Assembly: GCF_902806685.2 (NCBI RefSeq)
Contig: NC_048542.1
Location: 2,340,533-2,404,532, forward strand
Source of the DNA: Maniola hyperantus
Taxonomy: Eukaryota; Arthropoda; Insecta; Lepidoptera; Nymphalidae
Reading direction: 5' to 3'
DNA length: 64,000 nucleotides
The notes beneath the pieces were generated by a model. It did not search any database and was not told where the DNA came from. It was given only the letters and a program-made list of their open reading frames with translations. Each line of letters starts with the position of its first letter. Within the stretch, counting starts at the first letter, position 1. Below are positions 44,226-54,107 of the stretch, one piece after another. The position numbers were made by a program, and so were the translations under genes.

Positions 44226-44393
44226 AGATAAAGTCGCGGGCATATCATCTAGCAGTACAATAATGGTGAGTTGTGCAAAATGTCAATTTCCACTGGCGAC
44301 AGAAATTTTACTGTAAAATGTCCAAAATAAGGCAGTCCTAAAAGCCTGTACCTATTCCGTGTTAATTGTCTAACACATCAGGGTGGACACTTC

Positions 44394-44455
44394 TTTTTAA
44401 CCGACTTCAAAAAAGGAGGATGTTCTCAATTCGTCGGAATCTTTTTTTTTTTTAA
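44394..44455 (+). repeat. Short dispersed repeat, second copy
   Basis: TTAACCGACTTCAAAAAAGG, AGGATGTTCTCAATTCGTCG and a T12 run; same as 8616-8680. Confidence 0.65.
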
Positions 44456-44685
44456 CGATTGCAGCCATTTGTGAGGCAATCGAATTTGCAAAGCAAATAG
44501 ATTGCGCAACGAGAAATTTAGGACAAGTTAGGACTCGCTTTTGGAAATGTGCAAATTCGGCTAAGCTAAAAAAGTAGGTTACCTTTAGTTCGATAGATAA
44601 CAAGAGAGTATTTCAATCGCATTGATAAGTTAACAAAGGAAAAATATTCCAAAATATTTTTCACATTTTTCCACAACAACTTTTC

Positions 44686-44745
44686 TAGTAAGGGGTTTTA
44701 TGAAAGACCGCCAAAAGATGCTTACTGAAGCCACAATCTGATTAG
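44686..44745 (+). pseudogene. Partial broken copy of KH exon 2 and its intron start
   Basis: GTTTTATGAAAGACCGCCAA and AAG repeat the last 25-30 bases of exon 42661-42777, followed by TGAAGCCACAATCTGATTAG as in the intron at 42790-42810. The donor GTATCT is ATGCTT here, so it cannot splice. The duplicate runs on into an S1 SINE, as the original does. Confidence 0.8.
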
Positions 44746-44892
44746 TACATTTTTCTCACTAGTAAGCACGGGTCTCTTCTCAGAATGAGAAGGTGAAGGT
44801 TTTGATATATTGCCATAGACTACTACGCTGGCCAAGTGTGGATTGGTAATAATTTGAAAACATTATGGAGAACTCTCAAGTATGCAGGTTTC

Positions 44893-45323
44893 GTTGTATA
44901 GAAGAAGCCGTTACTTTGCGGAAGTCCATGATATACAATGAACCAAAAGCTTAATTTGCTGTAATCCGCTGAAATAGGTCGAATCTGTATGGTGCAACAT
45001 GCAGCATGCGAAATGCACCGCCGCCCTCCCACTGCTAAACATGCAGGAAGAAGCAGCCACCAGGAAAGCAATACGCACCACCACCACGCAGCACCACACA
45101 AATCCCAATTTGCAATTGTGCATTGTAAGGTCTACATCTCCTGAGGATGCTCCGGTGTCGGGGCGAAACGTGCGTCGAGTGTGTTTGGGATTTGTGGTGA
45201 TGCGTGGTGGTGGTGCGTATTGCTTGTCTGCATGCAGCATGCATTTCGCATGCGGCATGTTGCACCATACAGATTCGACCTGATTCAGCGGATTACAGCA
45301 AATTAAGCTTTTGGTTCATTGTA
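44893..45323 (-). mobile_element. Hairpin retroelement with hammerhead-like core
   Basis: A 431-base insert with exact 12-bp target duplication TATGCAGGTTTC (44881-44892, 45324-45335). Arms 44934-45017 and 45240-45323 are near-perfect 84-base inverted repeats (TACAATGAACCAAAAGCTTA). Inner arms 45065-45108 and 45184-45225 (GCAATACGCACCACCACCAC) are also inverted. About 40 extra bases extend from one end (GGAAGTCCATGATA). The centre carries the ribozyme-like motif. Orientation is set so the end shared with 30543 comes last. A Penelope-like or retrozyme-like non-autonomous element is the best guess. Confidence 0.8.
45131..45186 (+). ncRNA. Hammerhead-ribozyme-like motif, type I layout
   Basis: Core box CTGAGGA (45141-45147, fits CUGANGA). 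Stem II is GCTCC (45149-45153) with GGGGC (45060+ offset: 45160-45164), closed by a GGTGTC loop. GAAA is at 45165-45168, then C, a 4-base loop GTGC, and GTC (45174-45176) giving the minimal A-U/C-G stem III seen in short type I hammerheads. Stem I: CTC before the core pairs with GAG after GTC, then ACA with TGT around one bulged T. Predicted cleavage is after C45176. One odd point is an extra T (45148) between the core box and stem II. Confidence 0.6.
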
Positions 45324-45487
45324 TATGCAGGTTTCATCACGATGTTTTCCTTCACCGTTAAATCAAGTGACATTAAACTACTTAAAACGCACATAACTCC
45401 CAAAAGTTAGAGGCGCGTGTCCGGGATCGAACCCCGATCTCCGACTAGAAGGCGGACGTTCTAACCACAAGGCTATCACAGCTTTTT

Positions 45488-46025
45488 CACAGCATCCGAT
45501 AATAATGTTGCAATACTGAAAAACCGCTTGGGTTTACGAATAGATTATAGAACAGCCATTTTGGAATTTTACCACCTAGCCAGGTGCGAATTGATTTTAC
45601 GAGCGTATAATAGACGACAACGGGGGAACAATTTTAAAGTTTATCCGTTGTGTGTAGAACAATATGAAGGATTTATTATACCTGACTTCAATGTAGCGTT
45701 CAATTTTCTTTAAGCCAAAATCTATAGCACTAACATAGACCTGTTTATTCAACCAGTGAAGAGAGTTTAATAAAATATCTGTTTTATACAGTTACATGTA
45801 ATAAAAATAACCTCAACTCATAAGAACTGACGTTATTCCATCGTCTTAAGGAACTTCAACTATAGTTGTAAAGTATTAACTTTAACTAAACTAAAATTAA
45901 CTGAAAACATAGTAATAAATTCCAATATTTTCTGTTTCGAGTCAATAGCCTCGCTTTTCTTGCCGCCAATTTTCTTTTCTTTTTAATTCAACTCTAGGCA
46001 AAGGCAATGTCGCTCACATCCCGAC
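45488..46025. other. Gene-free intron stretch
   Basis: A 61-codon + strand ORF at 45528-45713 has no known domain. Otherwise AT-rich and unrecognised. Confidence 0.4.
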
Positions 46026-46190
46026 TTAATATTATAAAGGCGAAAGTTTGTATGTGTGTGTGTGTGTGTGTATGTTTGTTACTCCTTCACGCAAAAACTA
46101 CTGGACGGATTCGGCTGAAATTTGGAATAGAGATAGACTATACCCTGGATTAGCACATAGGCTACTTTTTATCCTTCCTGTATTCCTTCA
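46026..46190 (+). repeat. Family A variant
   Basis: ATATTATAAAGGCGAAAGTT, a (GT)n run, CACGCAAAAACTACTGGACG and GATAGACTATACCCTGGATT. Confidence 0.7.
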
Positions 46191-46192
46191 TC

Positions 46193-46350
46193 ATGAGGGA
46201 ATCCTCATGCCTAAGAGTTCTTCATAATGTTTCCTGCGGTGTGTGAAGTCTGCTAATCTGCACTTGGTCAGCGCTGTAGACTATGGCCTAAACTCTTCCC
46301 ATTTTGAAAGAAAACCTGTGCTCTAAACTGCTCCGCTGATGGGTTGTTGA
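46193..46350 (+). repeat. SINE S1 3' half with (GAT)n
   Basis: GGGAATCCTCATGCCTAAGA, GTGTGAAGTCTGCTAATCTG, GTAGACTATGGCCTAAACTC, then a GATGATGATGATGAT end. Confidence 0.75.
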
Positions 46351-47040
46351 TGATGATGATGATTTGCTAAGTTCCTTTGGCAAACTATTTTGTATTCTGC
46401 ATGGTTGCTGCAAAACGTATCGAATTGGTAATATTACATGACAATACCATCCAAGCATGTAACTAGCGAATAAATTTACGCAAAGTGCCATAAAAACATA
46501 TTATTTATTTCCATAACGTTTGCAAACAATCACAAAAATATTTGATAGCAATATAAAGTGCCATTTCGATATTACGGCAACGCATAAAGTTATACGTGGC
46601 ATAAAATTTGTACTCGTAAATATAAGCTCGAGTAAAATAAAAAGGCTTTCGCACCTTGAGTGAATTTGCTTCGTGAGGCGATGGGGTAATTGAAGGTTTT
46701 CGAATTTCGAACCCCGACACTATACAAGCGAACTGATTAAAGGTATGATTCCGAACTACGCTGCACGCAGCAGTGATGGCACAACATTGCTGTCGCGGCA
46801 CTAATACTGGTCCCCATACAATCTCTATGAGCTTATATGAGATTACATTCCGAGCCAGGCAGCAATGTTCTGCTACATTGCTGCGCGGCATTGCTGCCTA
46901 GCTGCACACTAATTGTCATTAAATAAAAAATGGTTAAACAACAATTTACTTAATTTTTAAAAGTCGAGTAATTTTTTTGATTTGAAATTCAATTAGGTAA
47001 GTACTGTAGGTAGGTAGGTACTAGTAAAATATACCCATTA
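46351..47040. other. Gene-free intron stretch
   Basis: A segment at about 46745-46915 rich in GCAGCAATG / CATTGCTG inverted motifs (AACATTGCTGTCGCGGCAC, TACATTGCTGCGCGGCATTG) may be another palindromic MITE; boundaries not resolved. Confidence 0.4.
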
Positions 47041-47374
47041 AACTAGATGATTATTCCTGCGACATCGTCCGCGTGGACTACTCGCTTTAGCAGTAAGGCC
47101 GCCTTTGCATGCTACAGCTATTAGATTAAGATCCTTGGATGTTTTTAATATGTTTACTTGTGTTGTGTGCAATAAAGTATAAATAAATAAATCGAAATAT
47201 ATTTTGAACCCCTATTTTCCCCCTTAGGAGATGTATTTTCAAAAATCCTTTCTTAGCGGATTTCTACGTCATAATAGCTATCTGCATGTCAAACTTCAGC
47301 CCGATCCGTCCAGTAGTTTGAGCTGTGCGTTGATAGATCAGTCAGTCACCTTTTCTTTTTATATATTTAGATAT
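47041..47374 (+). repeat. Dispersed repeat family B interrupted by a retro-tail
   Basis: The family B start (ACTAGATGATTATTCCTGCG, CGTGGACTAC) is interrupted at about 47084-47195 by a piece ending GCAATAAAGTATAAATAAAT, then resumes AACCCCTATTTTCC to ATCAGTCAGTCACC. The insert looks like a 3' tail of a retro-inserted RNA. Confidence 0.65.
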
Positions 47375-47456
47375 ATATTTATTATTATGGAAGCCTATAT
47401 AAATTTCGAATATTCGAAATATCCGAGCTCTATGGTACCTACTCAAAGGACAAAGT

Positions 47457-47974
47457 TGGATCGGCGACGTGTAAATAGTCACTGATCCTTGGGTGCGTGT
47501 GCGAAATTAATTATAATAATTATACTGCAATAGTATGGAATTAGCGGCAATGGTATGTGCAACAAAAGACCTAGAAAAAACAACAAAATAATGCCTAAAA
47601 CAGATATATACAAGGAAGAAATCACTGACCTGTTCTTATGAAATTCTCCAGGACTCCTTGAATCAGCCTTAGGGATGCGTGAGAGCGTTTCTAGATTTTC
47701 GTGCTGGTACCAATGCAAGGCCATAGGTGGCCTGCGCGCGAGCGGATGTTAGCGTGTCGTTTTTCAGACTGCGTTTTTACATATAGCGTTGACAGGTGCT
47801 CCTATGACGGGAGCGTGTGTGCGCGCGATTTGCCGCGATGCAACACCTATATAGCGTCATCTAGGGAGCTATGAATGAATTAACTAAAGAAAACGGTACA
47901 ATGATTCTTTCTAGTAATAGGTGTATTAAACAATATTCTGCGTAATAATTTCCAGGTTTCTCATTGCACAACCA
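47457..47974 (-). repeat. BEL/Pao LTR (3' LTR in element sense), 518 bp
   Basis: Matches 53585-54102 base for base by eye. TG...CA ends on either strand. Directly right of it CTCCCC (47977-47982) is GGGGAG in element sense, the polypurine tract. Confidence 0.95.
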
Positions 47975-48185
47975 TACTCCCCGCGTTGACGAAGTCCAAT
48001 ACTTCATAATTATTGCAATAATTTGCGCGAGCGATAATTAATCTAACAAAATAAGATAAAGTTTATTTATAAATCTAATAAAATAGCGGTAAAGAAATTA
48101 TATTTAAGTACATCAAATTAATCAAGTTAAATACTAAAGTACCTATATCTACTTATTCTATTACTTTTTATAAATTACAATGCGT

Positions 48186-51100
48186 TTATTGCGTTGGAAG
48201 TGGGTAAAGTTTTACAACCGGACGTTTGAATTCGCCAGATTCGGTTTTAACTAAAGCAACACGAACCACATTATCAGCCCCAGGATAAACCTTCGTAATT
48301 ATTCCTAGCGGCCATTGTAAAGGCGGTAAATCATCATGCCCAATTAAAACTACCGTACCTACTTTAACCGGACTATCAGGTGTACACCACTTTTGCCTAA
48401 CTTGTAAAGTGTGTAAGTATTCTAAGCGCCATTTCTTCCAGTAAGACTGAACTAAGCTATCTAGTAGTCTTTTTCGCTGTACGAGGTTAGGGCGTTCGCT
48501 AGGTAAAGGCGCTGCTGGAAAATATTGTAGCGGAGTAGACATTAAGAAGTGGGCCGGCGTTAAAATTTCAGGATGCGGATCTGACGATATTAAACAAAGC
48601 GGGCGCGAGTTTAGCATGCATTCAATTTGCGTTAGCACTGTAATTAACTCCTCGTAGGTAAGAAGCTGATTACCGATGACTCGATATAAATGTGTTTTGA
48701 CACATTTTATATTACTTTCCCACATAGATCCAAAGTGAGGGGACTGAGGGGGAATATTTTTCCATTCAATGCGATTAATTTGTAATTCAAGGTTTAACTT
48801 ATTTTTATAATCGGAACTATTCAGAAGTGAATATACTTCGTTCAACTGCGATTTGGCTTTAAGGAAAGTTCCAGAATTGTCACTGTAAAAACAGGAAATC
48901 GGACCTTTGCGTGCTAAAAATCTTTTTACAGCCATGAGAAAACAGTCAGTAGTTAAATCTGACGAAAGCTCAATATGAACGGCTTTTGTCACAAGGCATA
49001 CAAATAAGCATATATAAGCTTTTTGCGACTGATAACCGCGGCGGCGCGTTGGTGTTACACGAAGTGGACCTGCGTGGTCCACATCTGTGTGCATAAAGGC
49101 TTTCGCTTCTTGCAGACGATAAGAGGGAAGATCAGCCATTATTGGCGTAGGATGCACGGGTTTTACTCGGAAACACGTGTTACATTTGTGCACTCTAGAC
49201 CTAATGATTGTCCTAGCGTCTAATATCCAAAATCGTTGTCGAATAAGGGACATTAAAAGACTAGGCCCGGTGTGACAATTGCGCGAATGATAATGATCAA
49301 TGATCAAGTTAACCGCATGATCATGTTTCGGAAGACGTGCGGGGTGTTTCGATTCGTAAGGTAAATCCGATTTAGAAAGCCGACCTCCAATTCGTAAAAT
49401 ATCGTCATTATCTAAAAACACGGCTAGCCTTTGCAATTTCTTTGAAGGTAATTTTTTATTTTTTAATCGCGTGATTTCATCGCAGAAGTGAACCTTTTGA
49501 ATGTCCTTTATTATTGCGTTTTCAACAGAATTAAATTTGTCAACTTCTCCGGTCGGCGGTAGAAGTCGTGCGAAGCGTAATACATAAGAAGCGGAGCGAA
49601 TAAGTTTATTCCATGAGGAAAAGCGTTGCGATAAAACATATAATATCGGTTGTTCACATTGAACATCGGTTGTTATTAAAGCGGTTGATTTGAATTCCGG
49701 TAATTGATCGTCTTTGGTAGGCGAGAACTTATTTATTGGCCATTCCGATGGCGAGTCGCGAAGCCATTCTGGGCCGTTCCACCAAAGAGGGTGCGAGAGT
49801 AACTGCGATGGCAAAATACCACGTGATAAGCAGTCACTTGGATTTTCGATTCCCGCAACATGGTAGAAATGTTGTGGGTCTAAATTTTCTTGACATTGCG
49901 CGACGCGGTTGCTAACGAAAGTATTCCACCTATGAGGCGAAGATTTTATCCATGACAGAGCTACAGTGGAATCGGAAAACGCAAAAATTCCTTCAATAGG
50001 AATGCGGGAGGAATATGTATCTTTTACGACCTTAACCAATTTTGACATTAAAAGCGCGGCACATAATTCCAATCTAGCGAGGGTTGTTATTTTGGTAGAC
50101 GAAACTTTCGATTTTGAGCACAATAAATTAACGCGTATATTACCGAAAGCATCAGTAACATGTAAATAAATCACACAGCCATAGCCATTTAAACTAGCAT
50201 CACTACAGGCGACTATATTTACTATGCATCCTTCGGTGATACCAGTGTGACGCGGTATTTTTAAATTTGGAAGTACTGAAAAGTCGTGGACCAAGTCTAA
50301 GTACTTTTTAATTATATCTTCGGAAGGAGTTTCATCCCAGTCGATTTTTTGGAGCCAGAGATCTTTGATCAATAGTTTAGCGTACAAGATACCTGGCGCG
50401 ACTAATCCTAAAACATCGAACAATCTAGCTACGAGGGATAAAATTGTGCGTTTGGTGCATTTGTGGTCGATTTTTGAAATAGTCATGCGAAAAACATCTT
50501 CACTGGGCTCCCAAGACAGCCCTAAGACCTTTGTGGTATTATTGCGGTCGGTAAAGTTCACCGAAGCGCGATGCGTGTCTGGAAGACTGTCCAAAAGCGT
50601 TGACGAGTTACTTGACCATTTGATCAACTCAAAGGAACCTAATTTGAACAACTCGATTAATTCTTGCGACAATGTTATAGCGATTTGATCGTTAGTAGCT
50701 GAATGCACAAGGTCATCCATATATAATTGAGATTCAGCAATTTTTGCGGCGTCCGTGAAGCGATCACCTTCGTCCTGGCACAGTTGTCGTACAGTACGCA
50801 TGGCCAAATATGGACTGGACTTAAGTCCAAACGGTACGCGGTTAAACTGTAAGGTGCGTATTTTATCATTTGCGTCAAACCTAAAGAGGATTTTTAAATA
50901 CCTACGATCGCGTGGCAAAATTTCAATTTGTAAATACATTTGCTTTATATCCGCAGTCATAGCGACTGGAAATAATCGAAAATTTAATAACAGTAAAAAT
51001 AAATCTGCCTGTAAGTTAGGTCCAGTATGAAGTACGTCATTTAATGATAGGATTCTATCCGCGGTTTTAGCCGATGCATCGGTCACGATTCGAACGCGAC

Positions 51101-53432
51101 TCGAGCTTTTTTCGGGGCGAATAACAGCGTGGTGCGGAATATAATAGCCCTCGTCTGTATTGCTACGATCCGAGACTTCAGTTAAGTAACCTTTTTTTAT
51201 GTACTCCATAATGACCTCATTATAAGCAAGGCGCAAAGAATGATCCGTCTTTAACTTACGCTCTAACGCTAGCAAGCGGCGGTGAGCGACACAGCGCGAG
51301 TTACCTAGTTCGGCTGCATTTTGCGAAAAGGGTAAACCGACTGAGTATCGACCACTCTCATCGCGAGAGACGGAAGCGCGGTATAAATTCTCGCATTCTG
51401 TTTCTGCGGGGCTGAGATGCGGTTTTTCATTAATTTGTTCCAGTTCCCAAAATTTTTGAAGATTTGTTTCTAAATCCTCCAGTGCGAGCGCGGAGAACGA
51501 GGATTCATCCAAATGTTTGGGACTGCACGGCGTGTAATCTCCCATTAATACGTATCCTAAAGTTGTTGATAAGGCGGCCGGGACGTTACTACCCGATAAT
51601 ATTTTATCGCCTAGATAAATATGTGGAAACAATTGGGCACCTAAAATTACGTCAATCTCTCCAGGTGCGTTCCATGTCAAGTCTGCTAGGGGTAAATCTT
51701 TGACATGGCTTATATCACAATTTTCAATAAAGTGTGACGGTAAATTGTCTGTAAGACAATCTAAAACTAAAGCCTTAATATGATACTTATTAACAGGGTA
51801 AACGCGCGATTCTATGTTTAAATAAACATAACCATGTATTGGTTGCGATTTTAAACCTATACCTTTAATAGATGAATTAAAAACGGGAGTAATAGGCAAA
51901 TTAAGCAATTTACAACATTTATAACTAACAATGTTGTTCTGTGACCCAGTATCTAATAAACAGCGAATAGTTAATTTCTTATTACTATTATAAGGCTGGG
52001 CGTAAACTTGCGCGGTGGACAATAAAACGCTCGAACGCGGGTTATTTGTAGTGAACGAGCTCGAAGCGTGCGTAGGTAACGAAGTACTTGTGGATTGAAC
52101 ACTAGTCAGAGAGGCGGGCGCGGGAGACACGTCCACAGTTACAGCGGGCGTCGTGTTTGTGTGCGTGCGGCCTAACAGCGAATTGTTATTGTTTGTATCC
52201 GTATTATTATTTCGGCATAAGCTGGAATGGTGTTTTTTCCTAGCTGGGAGACACCGGACACAAGACGATCTAGACTTACATTTACTAAGAGTATGGAATA
52301 AAGATAGGCAATTTACGCACGCGTTCTTAGACTTAATAAAGTCGAATCTCGCTTGCGGCGATTCCATCTCCATATACTTATTGCACTGATATAAGTTTTT
52401 ATGTATACCCTTACACAGTGCGCATTCGCTTTGCGTCGAGGTGGTGGACTCGTTGTTCTCACACGCGACAAATGACTTGTAGGTACCTCGAGAACTAACA
52501 TTCGATTTGTCCGATCTATTAATAGAATAGGTAGGTTTATTTGAGCGCTCGAGAACTTTAACGTGATATTGAATGAACTCAATAAATTGCGTGTATGACG
52601 GTATGTCGGACTGACTTGATCGCACCGTCATTTCGAAGTTTTGTATAGTTTGCGAATCTATCTTCTTTAAAGCAAGATATAAAAATATAAAATCAGTAAG
52701 ATCTGGAATGTCTAACTGTTTTAAAGCGGCGATCGAAGCGGAGAATTTTTCGATAAATGTATTTAAACTATTAGCGTTATTTGTACAGTTCTTTAGTTCG
52801 AAAATATTATTTAAATAATGCGTACCTAATGCTCGCTTGTCTTGATACTTTTTTACCAAACTATCCCAAATAATATGATAGGTTTCCCCTGTAGGTACAA
52901 TACCTGCAGTGAAATGCAATGCACCGTGCGATAATTTACTAATTAAATATTGAACGCGCTGTGCATCGGTTAAATTACTATTATTATGTATATTGGCCTT
53001 AAAAGATTCATAAAATAAGGGCCAATTCTCATTTTTTCCATCAAAACTTGGAATATTAATAGGCGGTAGCTTTATTTGAGGCTGAAATTGGCTATCATTG
53101 TTGCTTGTAGTTGTGGAATCATTGCAACATGATAAGATTTTATTGCGTATTCTCTTAACAGGCGCATACAAATCCTCGAAAGCATCAAGAGGCTGATAAT
53201 TAGGCGGTTCTGGTGGATCTAATTTCAGCGAAATAACGTTTATTTCGTCTAATATCGATTCAAACTTTGATCGAAGTTCATCTACCGTCTCTGACTCACT
53301 CAAGAATCTTTCATTTTTTCTCGAGTCAAAATTTGAAATACCTTTAGATAGTTCATATAACCTATTCATTCGTTGAAATAGATTTTCCTTTTTGCAAATT
53401 AAAATATTTAAATGCGACGTTAATTTGTCCAT
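48186..53432 (-). CDS. BEL/Pao Gag-Pol polyprotein
   Basis: One uninterrupted 1748-residue frame encodes capsid-like Gag (about 1-330), a zinc-knuckle region with CVNC-x4-H-x4-C at about 372-385 and a second Cys/His cluster to about 406, an aspartic protease with DTG at about 494, reverse transcriptase (about 760-920) with RVPFGL near 866 and YMDD at about 904-907, RNase H with acidic residues near 1078, 1122, 1154 and 1200, then integrase with an HHCC zinc region (about 1380-1420) and DDE residues near 1452, 1518 and 1572. The order PR-RT-RH-IN and a fused gag-pol without a frameshift are typical of Pao elements. The start MDKLTSH lies about 150 bases after the 5' LTR; TAA ends the frame at 48186. 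It makes cytoplasmic particles, reverse transcribes its RNA and integrates the copy. No break was seen. Confidence 0.95.
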   Translation of the reverse strand: MDKLTSHLNILICKKENLFQRMNRLYELSKGISNFDSRKNERFLSESETVDELRSKFESILDEINVISLKLDPPEPPNYQPLDAFEDLYAPVKRIRNKILSCCNDSTTTSNNDSQFQPQIKLPPINIPSFDGKNENWPLFYESFKANIHNNSNLTDAQRVQYLISKLSHGALHFTAGIVPTGETYHIIWDSLVKKYQDKRALGTHYLNNIFELKNCTNNANSLNTFIEKFSASIAALKQLDIPDLTDFIFLYLALKKIDSQTIQNFEMTVRSSQSDIPSYTQFIEFIQYHVKVLERSNKPTYSINRSDKSNVSSRGTYKSFVACENNESTTSTQSECALCKGIHKNLYQCNKYMEMESPQARFDFIKSKNACVNCLSLFHTLSKCKSRSSCVRCLPARKKHHSSLCRNNNTDTNNNNSLLGRTHTNTTPAVTVDVSPAPASLTSVQSTSTSLPTHASSSFTTNNPRSSVLLSTAQVYAQPYNSNKKLTIRCLLDTGSQNNIVSYKCCKLLNLPITPVFNSSIKGIGLKSQPIHGYVYLNIESRVYPVNKYHIKALVLDCLTDNLPSHFIENCDISHVKDLPLADLTWNAPGEIDVILGAQLFPHIYLGDKILSGSNVPAALSTTLGYVLMGDYTPCSPKHLDESSFSALALEDLETNLQKFWELEQINEKPHLSPAETECENLYRASVSRDESGRYSVGLPFSQNAAELGNSRCVAHRRLLALERKLKTDHSLRLAYNEVIMEYIKKGYLTEVSDRSNTDEGYYIPHHAVIRPEKSSSRVRIVTDASAKTADRILSLNDVLHTGPNLQADLFLLLLNFRLFPVAMTADIKQMYLQIEILPRDRRYLKILFRFDANDKIRTLQFNRVPFGLKSSPYLAMRTVRQLCQDEGDRFTDAAKIAESQLYMDDLVHSATNDQIAITLSQELIELFKLGSFELIKWSSNSSTLLDSLPDTHRASVNFTDRNNTTKVLGLSWEPSEDVFRMTISKIDHKCTKRTILSLVARLFDVLGLVAPGILYAKLLIKDLWLQKIDWDETPSEDIIKKYLDLVHDFSVLPNLKIPRHTGITEGCIVNIVACSDASLNGYGCVIYLHVTDAFGNIRVNLLCSKSKVSSTKITTLARLELCAALLMSKLVKVVKDTYSSRIPIEGIFAFSDSTVALSWIKSSPHRWNTFVSNRVAQCQENLDPQHFYHVAGIENPSDCLSRGILPSQLLSHPLWWNGPEWLRDSPSEWPINKFSPTKDDQLPEFKSTALITTDVQCEQPILYVLSQRFSSWNKLIRSASYVLRFARLLPPTGEVDKFNSVENAIIKDIQKVHFCDEITRLKNKKLPSKKLQRLAVFLDNDDILRIGGRLSKSDLPYESKHPARLPKHDHAVNLIIDHYHSRNCHTGPSLLMSLIRQRFWILDARTIIRSRVHKCNTCFRVKPVHPTPIMADLPSYRLQEAKAFMHTDVDHAGPLRVTPTRRRGYQSQKAYICLFVCLVTKAVHIELSSDLTTDCFLMAVKRFLARKGPISCFYSDNSGTFLKAKSQLNEVYSLLNSSDYKNKLNLELQINRIEWKNIPPQSPHFGSMWESNIKCVKTHLYRVIGNQLLTYEELITVLTQIECMLNSRPLCLISSDPHPEILTPAHFLMSTPLQYFPAAPLPSERPNLVQRKRLLDSLVQSYWKKWRLEYLHTLQVRQKWCTPDSPVKVGTVVLIGHDDLPPLQWPLGIITKVYPGADNVVRVALVKTESGEFKRPVVKLYPLPTQ

Positions 53433-53561
53433 TTTAACGACAAATTAACAGCAATAGTTCACAAATACAATGTTAGCTAAGATGGCGGCTAACAAAGAAC
53501 AGACAATGCGTTACGAGTAATTTACGTAAATCGAGTATATATTATGACTAGAAACAATATC

Positions 53562-53579
53562 CTAGGTTCGAATGGACCA
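53562..53579 (-). other. Candidate primer-binding site of the BEL/Pao element
   Basis: In element sense, TGGTCCATTCGAACC starts five bases inside the 5' LTR edge. TGG matches the CCA end of a tRNA, but the matching tRNA was not identified, so the call is by position and TGG start only. Confidence 0.45.
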
Positions 53580-53584
53580 TAAAA

Positions 53585-54102
53585 TGGATCGGCGACGTGT
53601 AAATAGTCACTGATCCTTGGGTGCGTGTGCGAAATTAATTATAATAATTATACTGCAATAGTATGGAATTAGCGGCAATGGTATGTGCAACAAAAGACCT
53701 AGAAAAAACAACAAAATAATGCCTAAAACAGATATATACAAGGAAGAAATCACTGACCTGTTCTTATGAAATTCTCCAGGACTCCTTGAATCAGCCTTAG
53801 GGATGCGTGAGAGCGTTTCTAGATTTTCGTGCTGGTACCAATGCAAGGCCATAGGTGGCCTGCGCGCGAGCGGATGTTAGCGTGTCGTTTTTCAGACTGC
53901 GTTTTTACATATAGCGTTGACAGGTGCTCCTATGACGGGAGCGTGTGTGCGCGCGATTTGCCGCGATGCAACACCTATATAGCGTCATCTAGGGAGCTAT
54001 GAATGAATTAACTAAAGAAAACGGTACAATGATTCTTTCTAGTAATAGGTGTATTAAACAATATTCTGCGTAATAATTTCCAGGTTTCTCATTGCACAAC
54101 CA
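53585..54102 (-). repeat. BEL/Pao LTR (5' LTR in element sense), 518 bp
   Basis: Carries the promoter for the antisense element. The 81-codon frame inside appears in both LTRs because they are identical and is not called a gene. Confidence 0.95.
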
Positions 54103-54107
54103 AAAGT

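Larger units (their letters stand above)
44750..45487 (-). mobile_element. SINE S1 split by a later insertion
   Basis: 44750-44892 (GCACGGGTCTCTTCTCAGAA to TATGCAGGTTTC) and 45324-45487 (TATGCAGGTTTCATCACGAT to a B-box region CCGGGATCGAACCCCGATCT and CCACAAGGCTATCACAGC) are the two parts of one minus-strand SINE, interrupted by the element at 44893-45323. Confidence 0.85.
47457..54102 (-). mobile_element. Apparently intact BEL/Pao LTR retrotransposon
   Basis: A 6646-bp element: 518-bp LTRs identical by eye, a single 1748-codon Gag-Pol frame, a polypurine tract, and the 5-bp duplication AAAGT (47452-47456, 54103-54107), the size usual for BEL/Pao. No env-like frame; 211 bases separate the stop from the 3' LTR. 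It lies antisense in the 13.7-kb intron between KH exon 3 and the next exon. Intact coding and identical LTRs imply recent insertion. Confidence 0.95.

Noticed and set aside
45148..45148. Treating the extra T after the hammerhead core box as proof that the motif is dead
   Set aside because: One unpaired base there may reduce or alter activity, but the rest of the core is complete; activity has to be measured.
47479..47724. An 81-codon minus-strand ORF found identically at 47479 and 53607
   Set aside because: Both copies lie in the identical BEL/Pao LTRs; duplication reflects the LTR pair, not a conserved gene.
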